DNA from: Bacteroidales bacterium
GTDB taxonomy: Bacteria; Bacteroidota; Bacteroidia; Bacteroidales; Tenuifilaceae
DNA: 39,455 nucleotides
Direction of reading: 5' to 3'
NCBI GenBank assembly: GCA_011045955.1
Contig: DSBV01000052.1
Coordinates: forward strand, 1 to 39,455
Shown: positions 25,453-34,163 of the stretch, one piece after another
Position numbering within the stretch: position 1 is the stretch's first letter
How the letters are laid out: each line of letters begins with the position of its first letter
Position numbers and translations under genes: made by a program
Notes under the pieces: model-generated
Told to the model about the DNA's origin: nothing
Seen by the model: only the letters and a program-made list of their open reading frames with translations
Database searches by the model: none

Positions 25453-27791
25453 TAGATTTCAATTTCGTTTATCTCGTAACTAGCTTCGTCCTCACAGTTA
25501 ATGCTTACATTGCCAGGGAGCAATGGTTTTTGCCAGTCGTCGGTTGGCAAAATGCCAAGCGAGGTGTCAGCGTAAACCTTCTGCATGAATAAACCAAAAA
25601 TAGGAAGGGCCATGTTAGCACCTTGCCCCAAGGCAAGACTTTCGAAGTGAACTGAACGGTCTTCGGCACCCGTCCAAACACTAGCAACAAGGTTGGGCGT
25701 AATGCCCATAAACCAACCATCGGAGTGGTTCTGGGTTGTTCCCGTTTTGCCTCCCATTCTACCCGGTAGTTGAAACTTGTAGCGTAACCGAACCCCGGTT
25801 CCTTGGTTTACTACACTTTCAAGCAGGTTAATCATTAGGTAAGCAGTTTGCTCGCTAATGGCTTCGTTCTTCTTGGTGTTGAAGGTAGCTAGTACATTTC
25901 CGTTTTTATCCTCAATACGGGTAACAAATATTGGTTCTACCTGAACGCCCTTATTCACAAAAGTTCCGTACGCACCAACCATTTCGTAAAGGCTAAACTC
26001 AAATGTACCAAGTATTATTGAGGGTACAGGTTCAATATTACTCTTTATGCCAAGTTGATGGATCATTTCAACAGCAGCACTAGGGGAAAACTGTTTCATG
26101 ATCCATGCAGAGATATTGTTCACGGAGTTCGATAGGCCCCACTTTAGGGTAACCATTTGGCCGTCGAACTTGGACCTACCGGAGTTTTTGGGAGCCCAAA
26201 TGGTATCGCCCACAACAAAGGTATGAGTAACGTTGGGAACTTTGGTGCAGGGCGAATATCCCTCCTGCATGGCAAGGGTGTATAGAAAAGGTTTGATGGT
26301 TGACCCCACCTGGCGTTTACCCTGGCGGACCATGTCGTACTTAAAGTGTTTAAAGTCAGGGCCTCCAACGTAAGCTTTAACATGGCCGTTATGCGGATCC
26401 ATTGCCATAAAACTCGAGCGGAGGAATCGTTTATAGTAGCGTATGGAATCGAGTGGCGACATTATGGTGTCGCGTTCACCCTTCCACGAGAATACCCGCA
26501 TGGGTATCTTTTTGTTAAAGTTAGCCATGATGCTATCGCGTGAGGCACCCGAAGCCACAAGCCCCCTATACCTTTGGGTTTGACGCATTGCCAGGTAAAT
26601 AATGTGGTCGGCTTGCTTTGGGGTAATATCGTAGAAAATCCTTCCCCCACGAGCCTTAATCTCCTTATCGAGTGCCGGTTGGAGGTCGTTTTTAAGGTGG
26701 TCAGTAAGAGCCTCTTCGGCATAATGCTGCATGCGCGAGTTTATGGTGGTATATATTTTTAACCCATCGGTGTACACATTATAAGGAGTGCCATCGGGCT
26801 TAGTGTTCTTATTGCACCATCCGTAAAGCGGATTGGTTTCCCAAAGCAGCGAATCTTCCTTATACATCTGTTTCGACCAGTAACGCTTAGGGTTAGGCTT
26901 TGAGGCCGTCATAAATAATCGCAGCATCTCCCTAAAGTAGGTGGCAGTACCCTGGTTGTGATTCTGCAATTTATATTTGAGCATAATGGGCAGCTTTGAA
27001 ATGGAATCGAACTGTTGCTGGGTAATGTAGCCATATTTTCGCATTTGTTTAAGCACTACATTTCGCCGATATTCTGCATTTTCAGGGTTTCGTACTGGGT
27101 TGTAGCGGGTTGGAGCATTAACAATCCCAACAAGTAGTGCGGCTTGCTCAATGGAAAGTGAATCGGGGGTTGTATCGAAAAAGGTTTTGGCTGCTGCTTT
27201 AATCCCAAATGCATTGCTTCCGAACTCTACCACATTGAGGTACATGGCGGCTATTTCATCCTTGGTGTAGTTCCGCTCTAACTTTACAGCCGTTATCCAC
27301 TCCTTGAATTTTGTTATAACCAGCTTAGCTGTTCTTACAAATACATTCTGCTTACCTGAAATATCGCGTGGGAAGAGGTTCTTGGCAAGCTGCTGCGTTA
27401 TGGTACTCCCTCCTCCGGCCGATCGTTGGGCAAAAAGAACCGTTTTGAACATTACGCGCCCTAGTCCCTTAAAGTCGATTCCGCTATGGTTATGGAATCG
27501 TACATCTTCGGTGGCAATCAGTGCATTAATTACATTGGGCGAAATTTCATTGTAATCAACAAAACTTCGGTATTCCTTGTAAATGTTGCCAAGCACTATG
27601 TTATCATCGGATATTACTTCTGAAGCTACGTTGCTTTTGGGGTTTTCGAGTTCCTTAAAGGTTGGCAATGGCCCAAAGAATTCCAGGCCAATCAGAATAA
27701 ATGTTGTAACAACAAGAAGGAAGCCGAATGCCATTGCTCCCCAAAACAAGGTTTTGAACTTTTGAATTGTTGCAGGATCGTTTAGCTTCAT
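25449..27791 (-). CDS. Penicillin-binding protein 1A (bifunctional transglycosylase/transpeptidase)
   Basis: A 780-residue class A PBP that polymerises lipid II and cross-links the chains. A cytoplasmic N-terminus and one transmembrane helix (about residues 14-37) precede a GT51 domain with catalytic Glu95 in ATEDVRFHNHSGID and GGGSTITQQLAKNLF. The transpeptidase domain has Ser497-T-I-K (nucleophile and Lys500), Ser556-V-N and Lys682-T-G. Length and all motifs are complete, so it should be active and penicillin-binding. It stands alone on the minus strand with a 4-nt convergent overlap to the ABC gene. Its upstream region contains TAACTTTA, which resembles a -7 box. Confidence 0.95.
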   Translation of the reverse strand: MKLNDPATIQKFKTLFWGAMAFGFLLVVTTFILIGLEFFGPLPTFKELENPKSNVASEVISDDNIVLGNIYKEYRSFVDYNEISPNVINALIATEDVRFHNHSGIDFKGLGRVMFKTVLFAQRSAGGGSTITQQLAKNLFPRDISGKQNVFVRTAKLVITKFKEWITAVKLERNYTKDEIAAMYLNVVEFGSNAFGIKAAAKTFFDTTPDSLSIEQAALLVGIVNAPTRYNPVRNPENAEYRRNVVLKQMRKYGYITQQQFDSISKLPIMLKYKLQNHNQGTATYFREMLRLFMTASKPNPKRYWSKQMYKEDSLLWETNPLYGWCNKNTKPDGTPYNVYTDGLKIYTTINSRMQHYAEEALTDHLKNDLQPALDKEIKARGGRIFYDITPKQADHIIYLAMRQTQRYRGLVASGASRDSIMANFNKKIPMRVFSWKGERDTIMSPLDSIRYYKRFLRSSFMAMDPHNGHVKAYVGGPDFKHFKYDMVRQGKRQVGSTIKPFLYTLAMQEGYSPCTKVPNVTHTFVVGDTIWAPKNSGRSKFDGQMVTLKWGLSNSVNNISAWIMKQFSPSAAVEMIHQLGIKSNIEPVPSIILGTFEFSLYEMVGAYGTFVNKGVQVEPIFVTRIEDKNGNVLATFNTKKNEAISEQTAYLMINLLESVVNQGTGVRLRYKFQLPGRMGGKTGTTQNHSDGWFMGITPNLVASVWTGAEDRSVHFESLALGQGANMALPIFGLFMQKVYADTSLGILPTDDWQKPLLPGNVSINCEDEASYEINEIEIY

Positions 27792-28090
27792 CCTTACAAA
27801 ATGTTTTGAGTTAATACTGATATGTTTTTTAGGCGGTTAACCTTGAGGTCAATATAATTGGAAACTTTATGGGTTTCGGTTTGTGTCAGTCAAACATATA
27901 GCAATTCGGCGTAAAGTTAGTAAAATATGAATGCAAAACTGCTGCATAAATTTTTGATGAAGTCACAAGTGCCTCACAAATAAACAGAAAATCAATAAAA
28001 AAAAATTAAAGTACTATTGATTAACATAATTTTGTCCAAACCGTATCAATTTCTTTACTTTGTGCCAATCTTAACTATAATTATAAAGGT
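27792..28090. other. Divergent intergenic region between the PBP1A gene and topA
   Basis: These 299 bases separate divergent genes and are AT-rich. I see no gene, tRNA or strong hairpin. It must hold promoters for both genes; only a weak candidate for topA was recognisable (28030-28062). Confidence 0.6.
28030..28062 (+). promoter_or_regulatory. Weak candidate promoter of topA
   Basis: TTTTG (28030-28034) and TACTTTG (28056-28062) are separated by 21 nt. The second box is one base shorter than the TAnnTTTG consensus. It lies 28 nt before the topA ATG. Position and spacing suit a Bacteroidota promoter, but the match is imperfect. Confidence 0.35.
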
Positions 28091-30418
28091 ATGATACCTA
28101 ACCTCGTAATAGTTGAGTCGCCCGCCAAAGCTAAAACTATCGAAAAGTTTTTGGGGAAAGATTTTGTGGTAAAATCTAGTTTTGGCCACATTCGCGACCT
28201 TTCAAAAAATAAACTTGGTGTTGACATTAAAAAGAACTATAAGCCTCAGTACATCGTTAGCGACGATAAGAAGAAGGTGGTTGAGGAGTTGAAGAAAGCA
28301 GCCGAACAAGCCCAAACAGTTTGGTTAGCTTCCGATGAAGACCGTGAAGGGGAAGCCATTGCCTGGCATCTGGCCGAAGTGCTTAAGCTCGACCCCAAAA
28401 AAATCAAACGTATTGTTTTTCACGAAATCACCAAGAATGCCATTCAGCAGGCCATTCAAAATCCCCGCTCCATTGACGAGAACCTTGTTAGCTCCCAGCA
28501 GGCCCGAAGGGTGCTGGATAGACTGGTTGGCTTTGAAATATCGCCCATACTGTGGAAAAAGGTGAAACCTGCACTCTCGGCAGGTCGTGTACAATCGGTT
28601 GCCCTTAGACTCATTGTGGAGCGCGAGAGGGAAATTATAAACTTTAAAAGCACGTCGTTCTTTAAGGTTATTGCCGATTTTGATGCCCAAACCCCTTTTA
28701 AAGCCGAGCTATCGGAAAAGTTAAGCAATGTCGACAAGGTCAAAAAATTCCTTGAGCATTGCAAGGATGCAACATTTAAAGTACTCGATGTAGTAAAAAA
28801 ACCTGCCAAGAAATCGCCCCCACCTCCATTTACCACATCTACCCTTCAGCAGGAGGCAAGCCGTAAGTACGGCTTTTCAGTTTCCCAAACCATGACCCTA
28901 GCCCAAAAACTCTACGAGGCAGGTCACATTACCTACATGCGTACCGATTCGGTAAACCTTTCCGATTTGGCATTGGCTACTACCCGTGATGTGATATTAA
29001 AGCAATATGGTGAGAAGTACTCCCATACCCGCCAGTACAAAACCAAAACCAAGGGTGCACAGGAAGCCCATGAGGCTATTCGGCCCACTTATATCGACAA
29101 GGAAAAGGTTCCAGGTTCCACCGCCGAGCAAAAACTTTACGATCTAATCCTTAAGCGCACCATTGCCTCACAAATGAGCGATGCCAAACTGGAACGAACC
29201 ACCATAACCATTGAGGTTTCAGGATCAAAGTACCAATTTGTTGCGTCGGGCGAGGTTATCATCTTCGATGGTTTCCTTAAAGTTTATAATGAATCAACCG
29301 ACGACAATAATGAAGAGGGCGGCAAGGATATTTTACCACTAGTAAAGGCTGGCCAAATGCTTGAACCCAAGCTGATTGCAGCAATGGAGAGGTTTACCCA
29401 ACGCCCAGCACGATATACCGAGGCAAGTTTGGTAAAGAAACTCGAAGAACTCGGAATTGGTCGCCCTTCGACCTATGCACCAACCATATCTACCATTATT
29501 GCCAGAGGTTATGTAGTTAAGGAGGATAGACCCGGCGTTGAGCGCTCTTACCAAAGCCTTACCCTTAAACAGGGCAAAATTAACCAAACCCAAAAGGTTG
29601 AGGTTACCGGAGCCGAAAAGGCTAAGCTTTACCCAAGCGATATTGGCATTGTGGTAAACGATTTTCTGGTTGAGTACTTCTCCGATATTGTAAACTATAG
29701 CTTTACTGCACAGGTTGAGGCGAAATTCGACGAGATTGCCGTTGGAAAGTTGGATTGGACTAAAATGATTGATGAGTTCTATAAACCCTTTCACGATAAC
29801 GTACTGAAAACCGAGAAGGAATCGGATTACACCAAAGGGGAAAGGGTTTTAGGAACCGACCCTGCAACGGGAAAAACTGTTAGCGTTCGAATTGGCCGCT
29901 ATGGCCCCGTTGTTCAACTTGGCGGTAATGACCCCAATAGTGAGGAAAAACCTCAGTATGCCAGTTTGTTGAAGGGGCAGTTGATCTCAACCATCACCCT
30001 GGAGGAGGCTTTAACCTTATTTAAACTCCCACGCAACCTTGGCAATTTCGAAGGCAAAGAGGTTGTGGTGGCCGTTGGCCGTTTTGGCCCTTACGTTCGC
30101 CACGATGGTAAGTTTTACTCACTTAAAAAGGATGATAACCCTTTAACAGTCCATTTAAACAGAGCCATTGAGATTATTGAAGAGGGTAGATTAAAAGAAA
30201 AACAAAGGGTAATTAAAACCTTTACTGAAGATCCTGAACTTATGGTGCTTAATGGCAGGTGGGGACCATATATTTCAAAAGGTAAAAGCAATTATAAAAT
30301 TCCCAAAGGAACTATCGTAGCGGAGTTAACCTATAACGACTGCTTTAAAATAATTGAAGAATCTGAAAAAAAGGAAACTACAGCCAAGAAAGGCACAAAA
30401 ACCACCAAAAAGAAATAG
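28091..30418 (+). CDS. topA: DNA topoisomerase I (type IA)
   Basis: A 775-residue type IA topoisomerase that relaxes negative supercoils. The Toprim domain starts IPNLVIVESPAKAKTIEKFL and contains ASDEDREGEAIAWHLAE with the metal-binding DxDxE-like acidic residues. The catalytic tyrosine is Tyr282 in HITYMRTDS. The C-terminal part holds repeated TopoI-type modules recognisable by GRYGPVVQLG, GRFGPYVRHDGKFYSL and GRWGPYISKGKSNY, without Cys4 zinc ribbons, and ends in a Lys/Thr-rich tail. Length fits the family. The ureohydrolase-fold gene begins 8 nt downstream on the same strand and probably shares its transcript. Confidence 0.96.
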   Translation: MIPNLVIVESPAKAKTIEKFLGKDFVVKSSFGHIRDLSKNKLGVDIKKNYKPQYIVSDDKKKVVEELKKAAEQAQTVWLASDEDREGEAIAWHLAEVLKLDPKKIKRIVFHEITKNAIQQAIQNPRSIDENLVSSQQARRVLDRLVGFEISPILWKKVKPALSAGRVQSVALRLIVEREREIINFKSTSFFKVIADFDAQTPFKAELSEKLSNVDKVKKFLEHCKDATFKVLDVVKKPAKKSPPPPFTTSTLQQEASRKYGFSVSQTMTLAQKLYEAGHITYMRTDSVNLSDLALATTRDVILKQYGEKYSHTRQYKTKTKGAQEAHEAIRPTYIDKEKVPGSTAEQKLYDLILKRTIASQMSDAKLERTTITIEVSGSKYQFVASGEVIIFDGFLKVYNESTDDNNEEGGKDILPLVKAGQMLEPKLIAAMERFTQRPARYTEASLVKKLEELGIGRPSTYAPTISTIIARGYVVKEDRPGVERSYQSLTLKQGKINQTQKVEVTGAEKAKLYPSDIGIVVNDFLVEYFSDIVNYSFTAQVEAKFDEIAVGKLDWTKMIDEFYKPFHDNVLKTEKESDYTKGERVLGTDPATGKTVSVRIGRYGPVVQLGGNDPNSEEKPQYASLLKGQLISTITLEEALTLFKLPRNLGNFEGKEVVVAVGRFGPYVRHDGKFYSLKKDDNPLTVHLNRAIEIIEEGRLKEKQRVIKTFTEDPELMVLNGRWGPYISKGKSNYKIPKGTIVAELTYNDCFKIIEESEKKETTAKKGTKTTKKK

Positions 30419-30426
30419 TTTTCCTC

Positions 30427-31572
30427 ATGCTGGCAAATGAACTTATAGCATACCTTGAACCTTCCGATGTAACGGGCATTTACCCTTTTGCAGAAAAAAA
30501 GTATTGTTTCGGCAACCAAGTGATAAACCTACACGACCACCCCGATTCTCCTATTCGCCCGAGTGATATTTTTATTGTAGGTATTGATACTGATTCGGCA
30601 ACAAACATACGTCAGATGCTGTGGGGGCTTAGTTCCATCCCTTATTCAAAGGGGAAAGTGTTTGATGCGGGTAATATTCCTGCAACTCTTACGCTAGCCC
30701 AGCAGTATCAAGTTGTGGAGTCAATTTCGGCAATTATTGCCGAATCAAAGTCACACCTCATTCTTTTAGGTGGCTCACAGGAATTCTTATCAAAGGTTTA
30801 TGCCGGTTGGAAGCAATGCCAGAACTTCATTCGAATGGCTATTATTGACAGTAAAATTGATTGGGATGGAAACCTCACCGATTTTCATCACAACAACTTT
30901 GCTAACACATTAATGGATGAGCCCTATGAGAAAATGCTCGATTTAAGTTTTATTGGTATTCAGGGATATTTTACTCCACAGCACACCCTACAAAAGGTGT
31001 TGCGCCGTAAGCATGATTACATTAGGCTAGGCAACTTGCGCGGTAACATTCGCGAGGCCGAACCCACACTTTCTGATGCTAATCTGGTTAGTATTGATAT
31101 GGCAGCCGTTCGTGATTCCGATGCCCCTGGAACATCAGTTGTTAATCCAAATGGACTCTATGCTGAGGAGATTTGTATGCTTTCCCGTTATGCCGGCATT
31201 GGACAGAATAGTAAGTTCTTTGGCATTTGCGGATTTAAATCTAAAGCACCTGAACAAACCATTATGCTTGCTGCACAGGTGCTTTGGCACTATATTGAAG
31301 GGGTCTCGCATCGCAGAACCGATAATCCCATCAAAAACTTACCCCATAATAAGAAGTATGTTGTAAGCACTGAAGTGCAGAATGTTGAAATGATATTTTT
31401 TAGAAGTGAACTTTCCGAAAATTGGTGGTTTGAGCTTCCCGTAAATAATAAAAAGAAATTGTTGCGGGGGAAATTATTAGTACGGTGTAATGCATCCGAT
31501 TATACCCAGGCACGCAACGGGGAGATCCCTCAACGTTGGTTGCGGTGGTTTCAGAAAGCACAAAAAATTTGA
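30427..31572 (+). CDS. Ureohydrolase (arginase/formimidoylglutamase)-fold protein with degenerate metal site
   Basis: A 381-residue protein with the ureohydrolase fold, usually annotated formimidoylglutamase or arginase family. The three metal motifs can be aligned but are changed. GGDH reads Gly115-Gly-Ser-Gln118. DAHxD reads Asp141-Ser-Lys143-Ile-Asp145. SxDxD reads Ser222-Ile-Asp224-Met-Ala226. Three of six usual manganese ligands (two His and one Asp) are thus replaced by Gln, Lys and Ala. Normal binuclear catalysis is unlikely. The rest is well ordered, with RDSDAPGTSVVNPNGLYAEE intact, so it is not decaying. It lies between topA (8-nt gap) and the T9SS genes (223-nt gap). Binding or structural roles are possible; function unknown. 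Confidence 0.78.
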   Translation: MLANELIAYLEPSDVTGIYPFAEKKYCFGNQVINLHDHPDSPIRPSDIFIVGIDTDSATNIRQMLWGLSSIPYSKGKVFDAGNIPATLTLAQQYQVVESISAIIAESKSHLILLGGSQEFLSKVYAGWKQCQNFIRMAIIDSKIDWDGNLTDFHHNNFANTLMDEPYEKMLDLSFIGIQGYFTPQHTLQKVLRRKHDYIRLGNLRGNIREAEPTLSDANLVSIDMAAVRDSDAPGTSVVNPNGLYAEEICMLSRYAGIGQNSKFFGICGFKSKAPEQTIMLAAQVLWHYIEGVSHRRTDNPIKNLPHNKKYVVSTEVQNVEMIFFRSELSENWWFELPVNNKKKLLRGKLLVRCNASDYTQARNGEIPQRWLRWFQKAQKI

Positions 31573-31696
31573 TTTAACCGGGTACCAATTGGCTAACACT
31601 TTTCTGCATTAAATCCTATTTTTTGGAACGTTCAAAAAAAAACTGCTTAAAAGGTAACCCCAGCAAGTCAAAGCGGGTATAATGCATTACTATTAC

Positions 31697-31726
31697 TTTT
31701 GTTAACATATTTTGTTAATAAATTTG
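31697..31726 (+). promoter_or_regulatory. Candidate promoter of the T9SS cluster
   Basis: TTTTG (31697-31701) and TAAATTTG (31719-31726), a full match to TAnnTTTG, are separated by 17 nt. The porP/sprF start is about 70 nt downstream. It fits the 223-bp gap that separates the T9SS genes from the topA unit. Confidence 0.55.
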
Positions 31727-31795
31727 TATAGATACAAAATTTTTACTTACTTTACTTTTCGGTTCAAGTAGGCAAACTAATTTTAAAAACTATCA

Positions 31796-32743
31796 ATGAG
31801 AGTATTTGGGAAACGTTTATTTGCTGCTACACTTAGCATTTTGCTGTCGTCGTTTGTGTTCGGACAGCAAGATCCTCAGTTCAATCAAATACTCTTTAAC
31901 CCCTTAACAATTAATCCAGGATACGCAGGAAGTCAGAACAACATGATAAGTGCTGGATCCATTAGCCGTATCCAGTGGGCCGGTTTTGGCGAAGGCGCAC
32001 CCTTAAGCAATGCCTTAGGCATTAATGCTCCCATATCGCCCTTTGGATTCAAGAGCGGGGTAGGGTTGAGTATCCTGAACGATAGCTATGGGTTTAACAA
32101 CGACCTTGGCATCAACATTGCCTATGCTGCTCGCTTTAAGTTTAAATTGATTAATGGCGATTTAGGATTTGGTGTTGGTGCTGGGTTTGTAAATAATAAA
32201 CTCGACCCAAAATGGAATTTTCCGGTTGGTGGTGGCGATGACGCAATCCCTGACCAAAAGGAAAGTTCAATCAACTTCGACCTTAGCGCAGGGCTATACT
32301 ATAATACAGAGCTCATGTTCTTTGGGTTCTCAGCGCTGCATCTAAACGAAACCAAAACTAACAAGGCAGCATTGCCTGCACGGTATACCCGTCAGTACTA
32401 TATAACAGGTGGGTATGTTGTTAATTTCCCAAACCCCACCTGGCAGTTTGAGCCATCGGTAATTATTCATAGCGATTTAAAATCAAGTAAATTATCGCTT
32501 AATTCCATTGTCCGATACAATAAAAAGGTATGGGGTGGCGTTTCTTACCGTGTGGGTGAGGCAATTACCGGATTGGTTGGTTTTGAACTTTTTAATGGTA
32601 TTAAGTTTGGGTATGCTTATGAGTTTAGTACAAGTAAAATTAGTAAGTACAACAACGGTTCCCACGAGTTTTTCATGGGGTATAATTTCCAGCTAAAAAA
32701 GGAAAAACCACCCCAACAGTATAAAAGTTTGAGATTTTTGTAA
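31796..32743 (+). CDS. PorP/SprF family type IX secretion outer-membrane protein
   Basis: A 315-residue outer-membrane beta-barrel of the PorP/SprF family. A signal peptide (about residues 1-23) is followed by QQDPQFNQILFNPLTINPGYAGS, the family signature, and many amphipathic strands, ending with HEFFMGYNFQLKKEK. PorP-type proteins act with the PorK/N ring or tether T9SS cargo that carries type B C-terminal signals. It is the first gene of the T9SS group, with gldK starting 56 nt downstream. Bacteroidota carry many PorP/SprF paralogues, but the one next to gldK is generally the core T9SS copy. Confidence 0.93.
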   Translation: MRVFGKRLFAATLSILLSSFVFGQQDPQFNQILFNPLTINPGYAGSQNNMISAGSISRIQWAGFGEGAPLSNALGINAPISPFGFKSGVGLSILNDSYGFNNDLGINIAYAARFKFKLINGDLGFGVGAGFVNNKLDPKWNFPVGGGDDAIPDQKESSINFDLSAGLYYNTELMFFGFSALHLNETKTNKAALPARYTRQYYITGGYVVNFPNPTWQFEPSVIIHSDLKSSKLSLNSIVRYNKKVWGGVSYRVGEAITGLVGFELFNGIKFGYAYEFSTSKISKYNNGSHEFFMGYNFQLKKEKPPQQYKSLRFL

Positions 32744-32799
32744 CAATTTTTTACAATTGAACGAAAAAATTACGTTATTTGCCTAATAAACGATGCCTC

Positions 32800-34128
32800 A
32801 TGAAAAAATTTCTCTCCATAGGTATTTTGGCGTTTTTACTTTATGGTTGTGGACCTGGTAATACTGGCGAGTTAACAGGTGTACGAGGACGTAAAAGTTT
32901 CAGTGAGCCCCAACCGCTGGGTATGGTTTTCATTCCCATGGGGTCATTTACGCTGGGTAGCAACGACCAGGATGTTGCCTGGGGAATTAATGCCCCAACC
33001 AAAACTGTTTCGGTTGATGCTTTCTGGATGGATCAAACTGAAATTACCAATAACCAGTACCGGCAGTTTGTTTACTATGTACGCGACTCAATAGGACGCC
33101 GTTTGCTTGGTGAAATAAACGACGAATTCCTAATAACCGAGGACCAATTTGGTAATCCTCTGGATCCACCTGTTCTCAACTGGGATATCCCAATTGACAT
33201 GGAGGATGAGGAGCAACTCGAAGCCCTCGGTGCACTTTACTACTCCAAGGAGGATGAATTGTTTGGAAGGAAAGAGATTGATACCCGTAAACTGTTCTTC
33301 GAGTACTACTGGATTGATATTAAACAAGCAGCTCAAAAACGGAACCGCTATAACTACGAAACTCTCAGCTATGACCAGGGTGAGGTTATAAATAGCCTAG
33401 GAGAGAAGGTTAAGGTTGATAACCGCCAGAGTTTTATCATGCGCGATAAGGTAAATGTTTACCCCGATACTCTTTGCTGGGTAGCTGATTTTACCTATGC
33501 ATTTAACGAACCCTATACTAATAGTTACTTCTGGCATCCAGCTTTCGACAATTATCCAGTAGTTGGTGTTACCTGGAAGCAGGCCACAGCTTTCTGTATT
33601 TGGAGAACTCAAACACTCAATAAGTTTCTTGCCCCTAGGGGAATTACCATTCAGGATTACCGCCTACCTATCGAAGCTGAGTGGGAGTATGCTGCCCGTG
33701 GCAATCTGAATCACAGCATGTACCCATGGGGGGGGCCTTACACCCGCAACTTGGAAGGTTGCTTCCTTGCCAATTTCAAACCTCTCCGTGGAAACTACGT
33801 TGACGACGGCGGGTTAATTCCACTCCCTGTTGGCACATACGAACCAAACGATTATGGACTATACGATATGGCCGGAAACGTTGCTGAGTGGACATCCAAC
33901 GCCTATGATGAAAGCGCTTACTCTTTTATTCACGATATGAACCCCGATTATAAGTATAACGCAAAACCATCTGATTTACCAGCACTAAAGCGAAAGGTGG
34001 TTCGTGGTGGTTCGTGGAAAGATATCAGTTACTTCCTTCAGGTTGGTTCACGTACCTATGAGTATCAGGACTCAGCCAAGTCTTATATTGGTTTCCGTTG
34101 TGTTCGTTCTTATCTCGGGGCTAATTAG
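32800..34128 (+). CDS. gldK: T9SS ring lipoprotein GldK/PorK
   Basis: A 442-residue outer-membrane lipoprotein with lipobox L-L-Y-G-Cys17 and a formylglycine-generating-enzyme-like (SUMF1) fold from about residue 38 (GMVFIPMGSFTLGSN) to the end (YIGFRCVRSYL). GldK/PorK forms with GldN/PorN the large periplasmic ring under the outer membrane. Motifs such as MDQTEITNNQYRQFVYY, RLPIEAEWEYAARG and DMAGNVAEW are visible. It is slightly shorter than the roughly 460-490 residue homologs. I use the ATG at 32800, which starts the lipoprotein signal, over a TTG at 32779. gldL follows 35 nt downstream. Confidence 0.96.
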   Translation: MKKFLSIGILAFLLYGCGPGNTGELTGVRGRKSFSEPQPLGMVFIPMGSFTLGSNDQDVAWGINAPTKTVSVDAFWMDQTEITNNQYRQFVYYVRDSIGRRLLGEINDEFLITEDQFGNPLDPPVLNWDIPIDMEDEEQLEALGALYYSKEDELFGRKEIDTRKLFFEYYWIDIKQAAQKRNRYNYETLSYDQGEVINSLGEKVKVDNRQSFIMRDKVNVYPDTLCWVADFTYAFNEPYTNSYFWHPAFDNYPVVGVTWKQATAFCIWRTQTLNKFLAPRGITIQDYRLPIEAEWEYAARGNLNHSMYPWGGPYTRNLEGCFLANFKPLRGNYVDDGGLIPLPVGTYEPNDYGLYDMAGNVAEWTSNAYDESAYSFIHDMNPDYKYNAKPSDLPALKRKVVRGGSWKDISYFLQVGSRTYEYQDSAKSYIGFRCVRSYLGAN

Positions 34129-34163
34129 AAACGGTGTATTTTACTTTTGAAAACTTTACAGTT

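Noticed and set aside
30427-31572. Active formimidoylglutamase or arginase
   Set aside because: Three of the six expected metal ligands are substituted and no hut or arginine-catabolism gene is nearby.
33727-33736. G tract in gldK as a third frameshift or phase-variation site
   Set aside because: The tract encodes W-G-G in the conserved YPWGGP segment, and the frame is intact on both sides.
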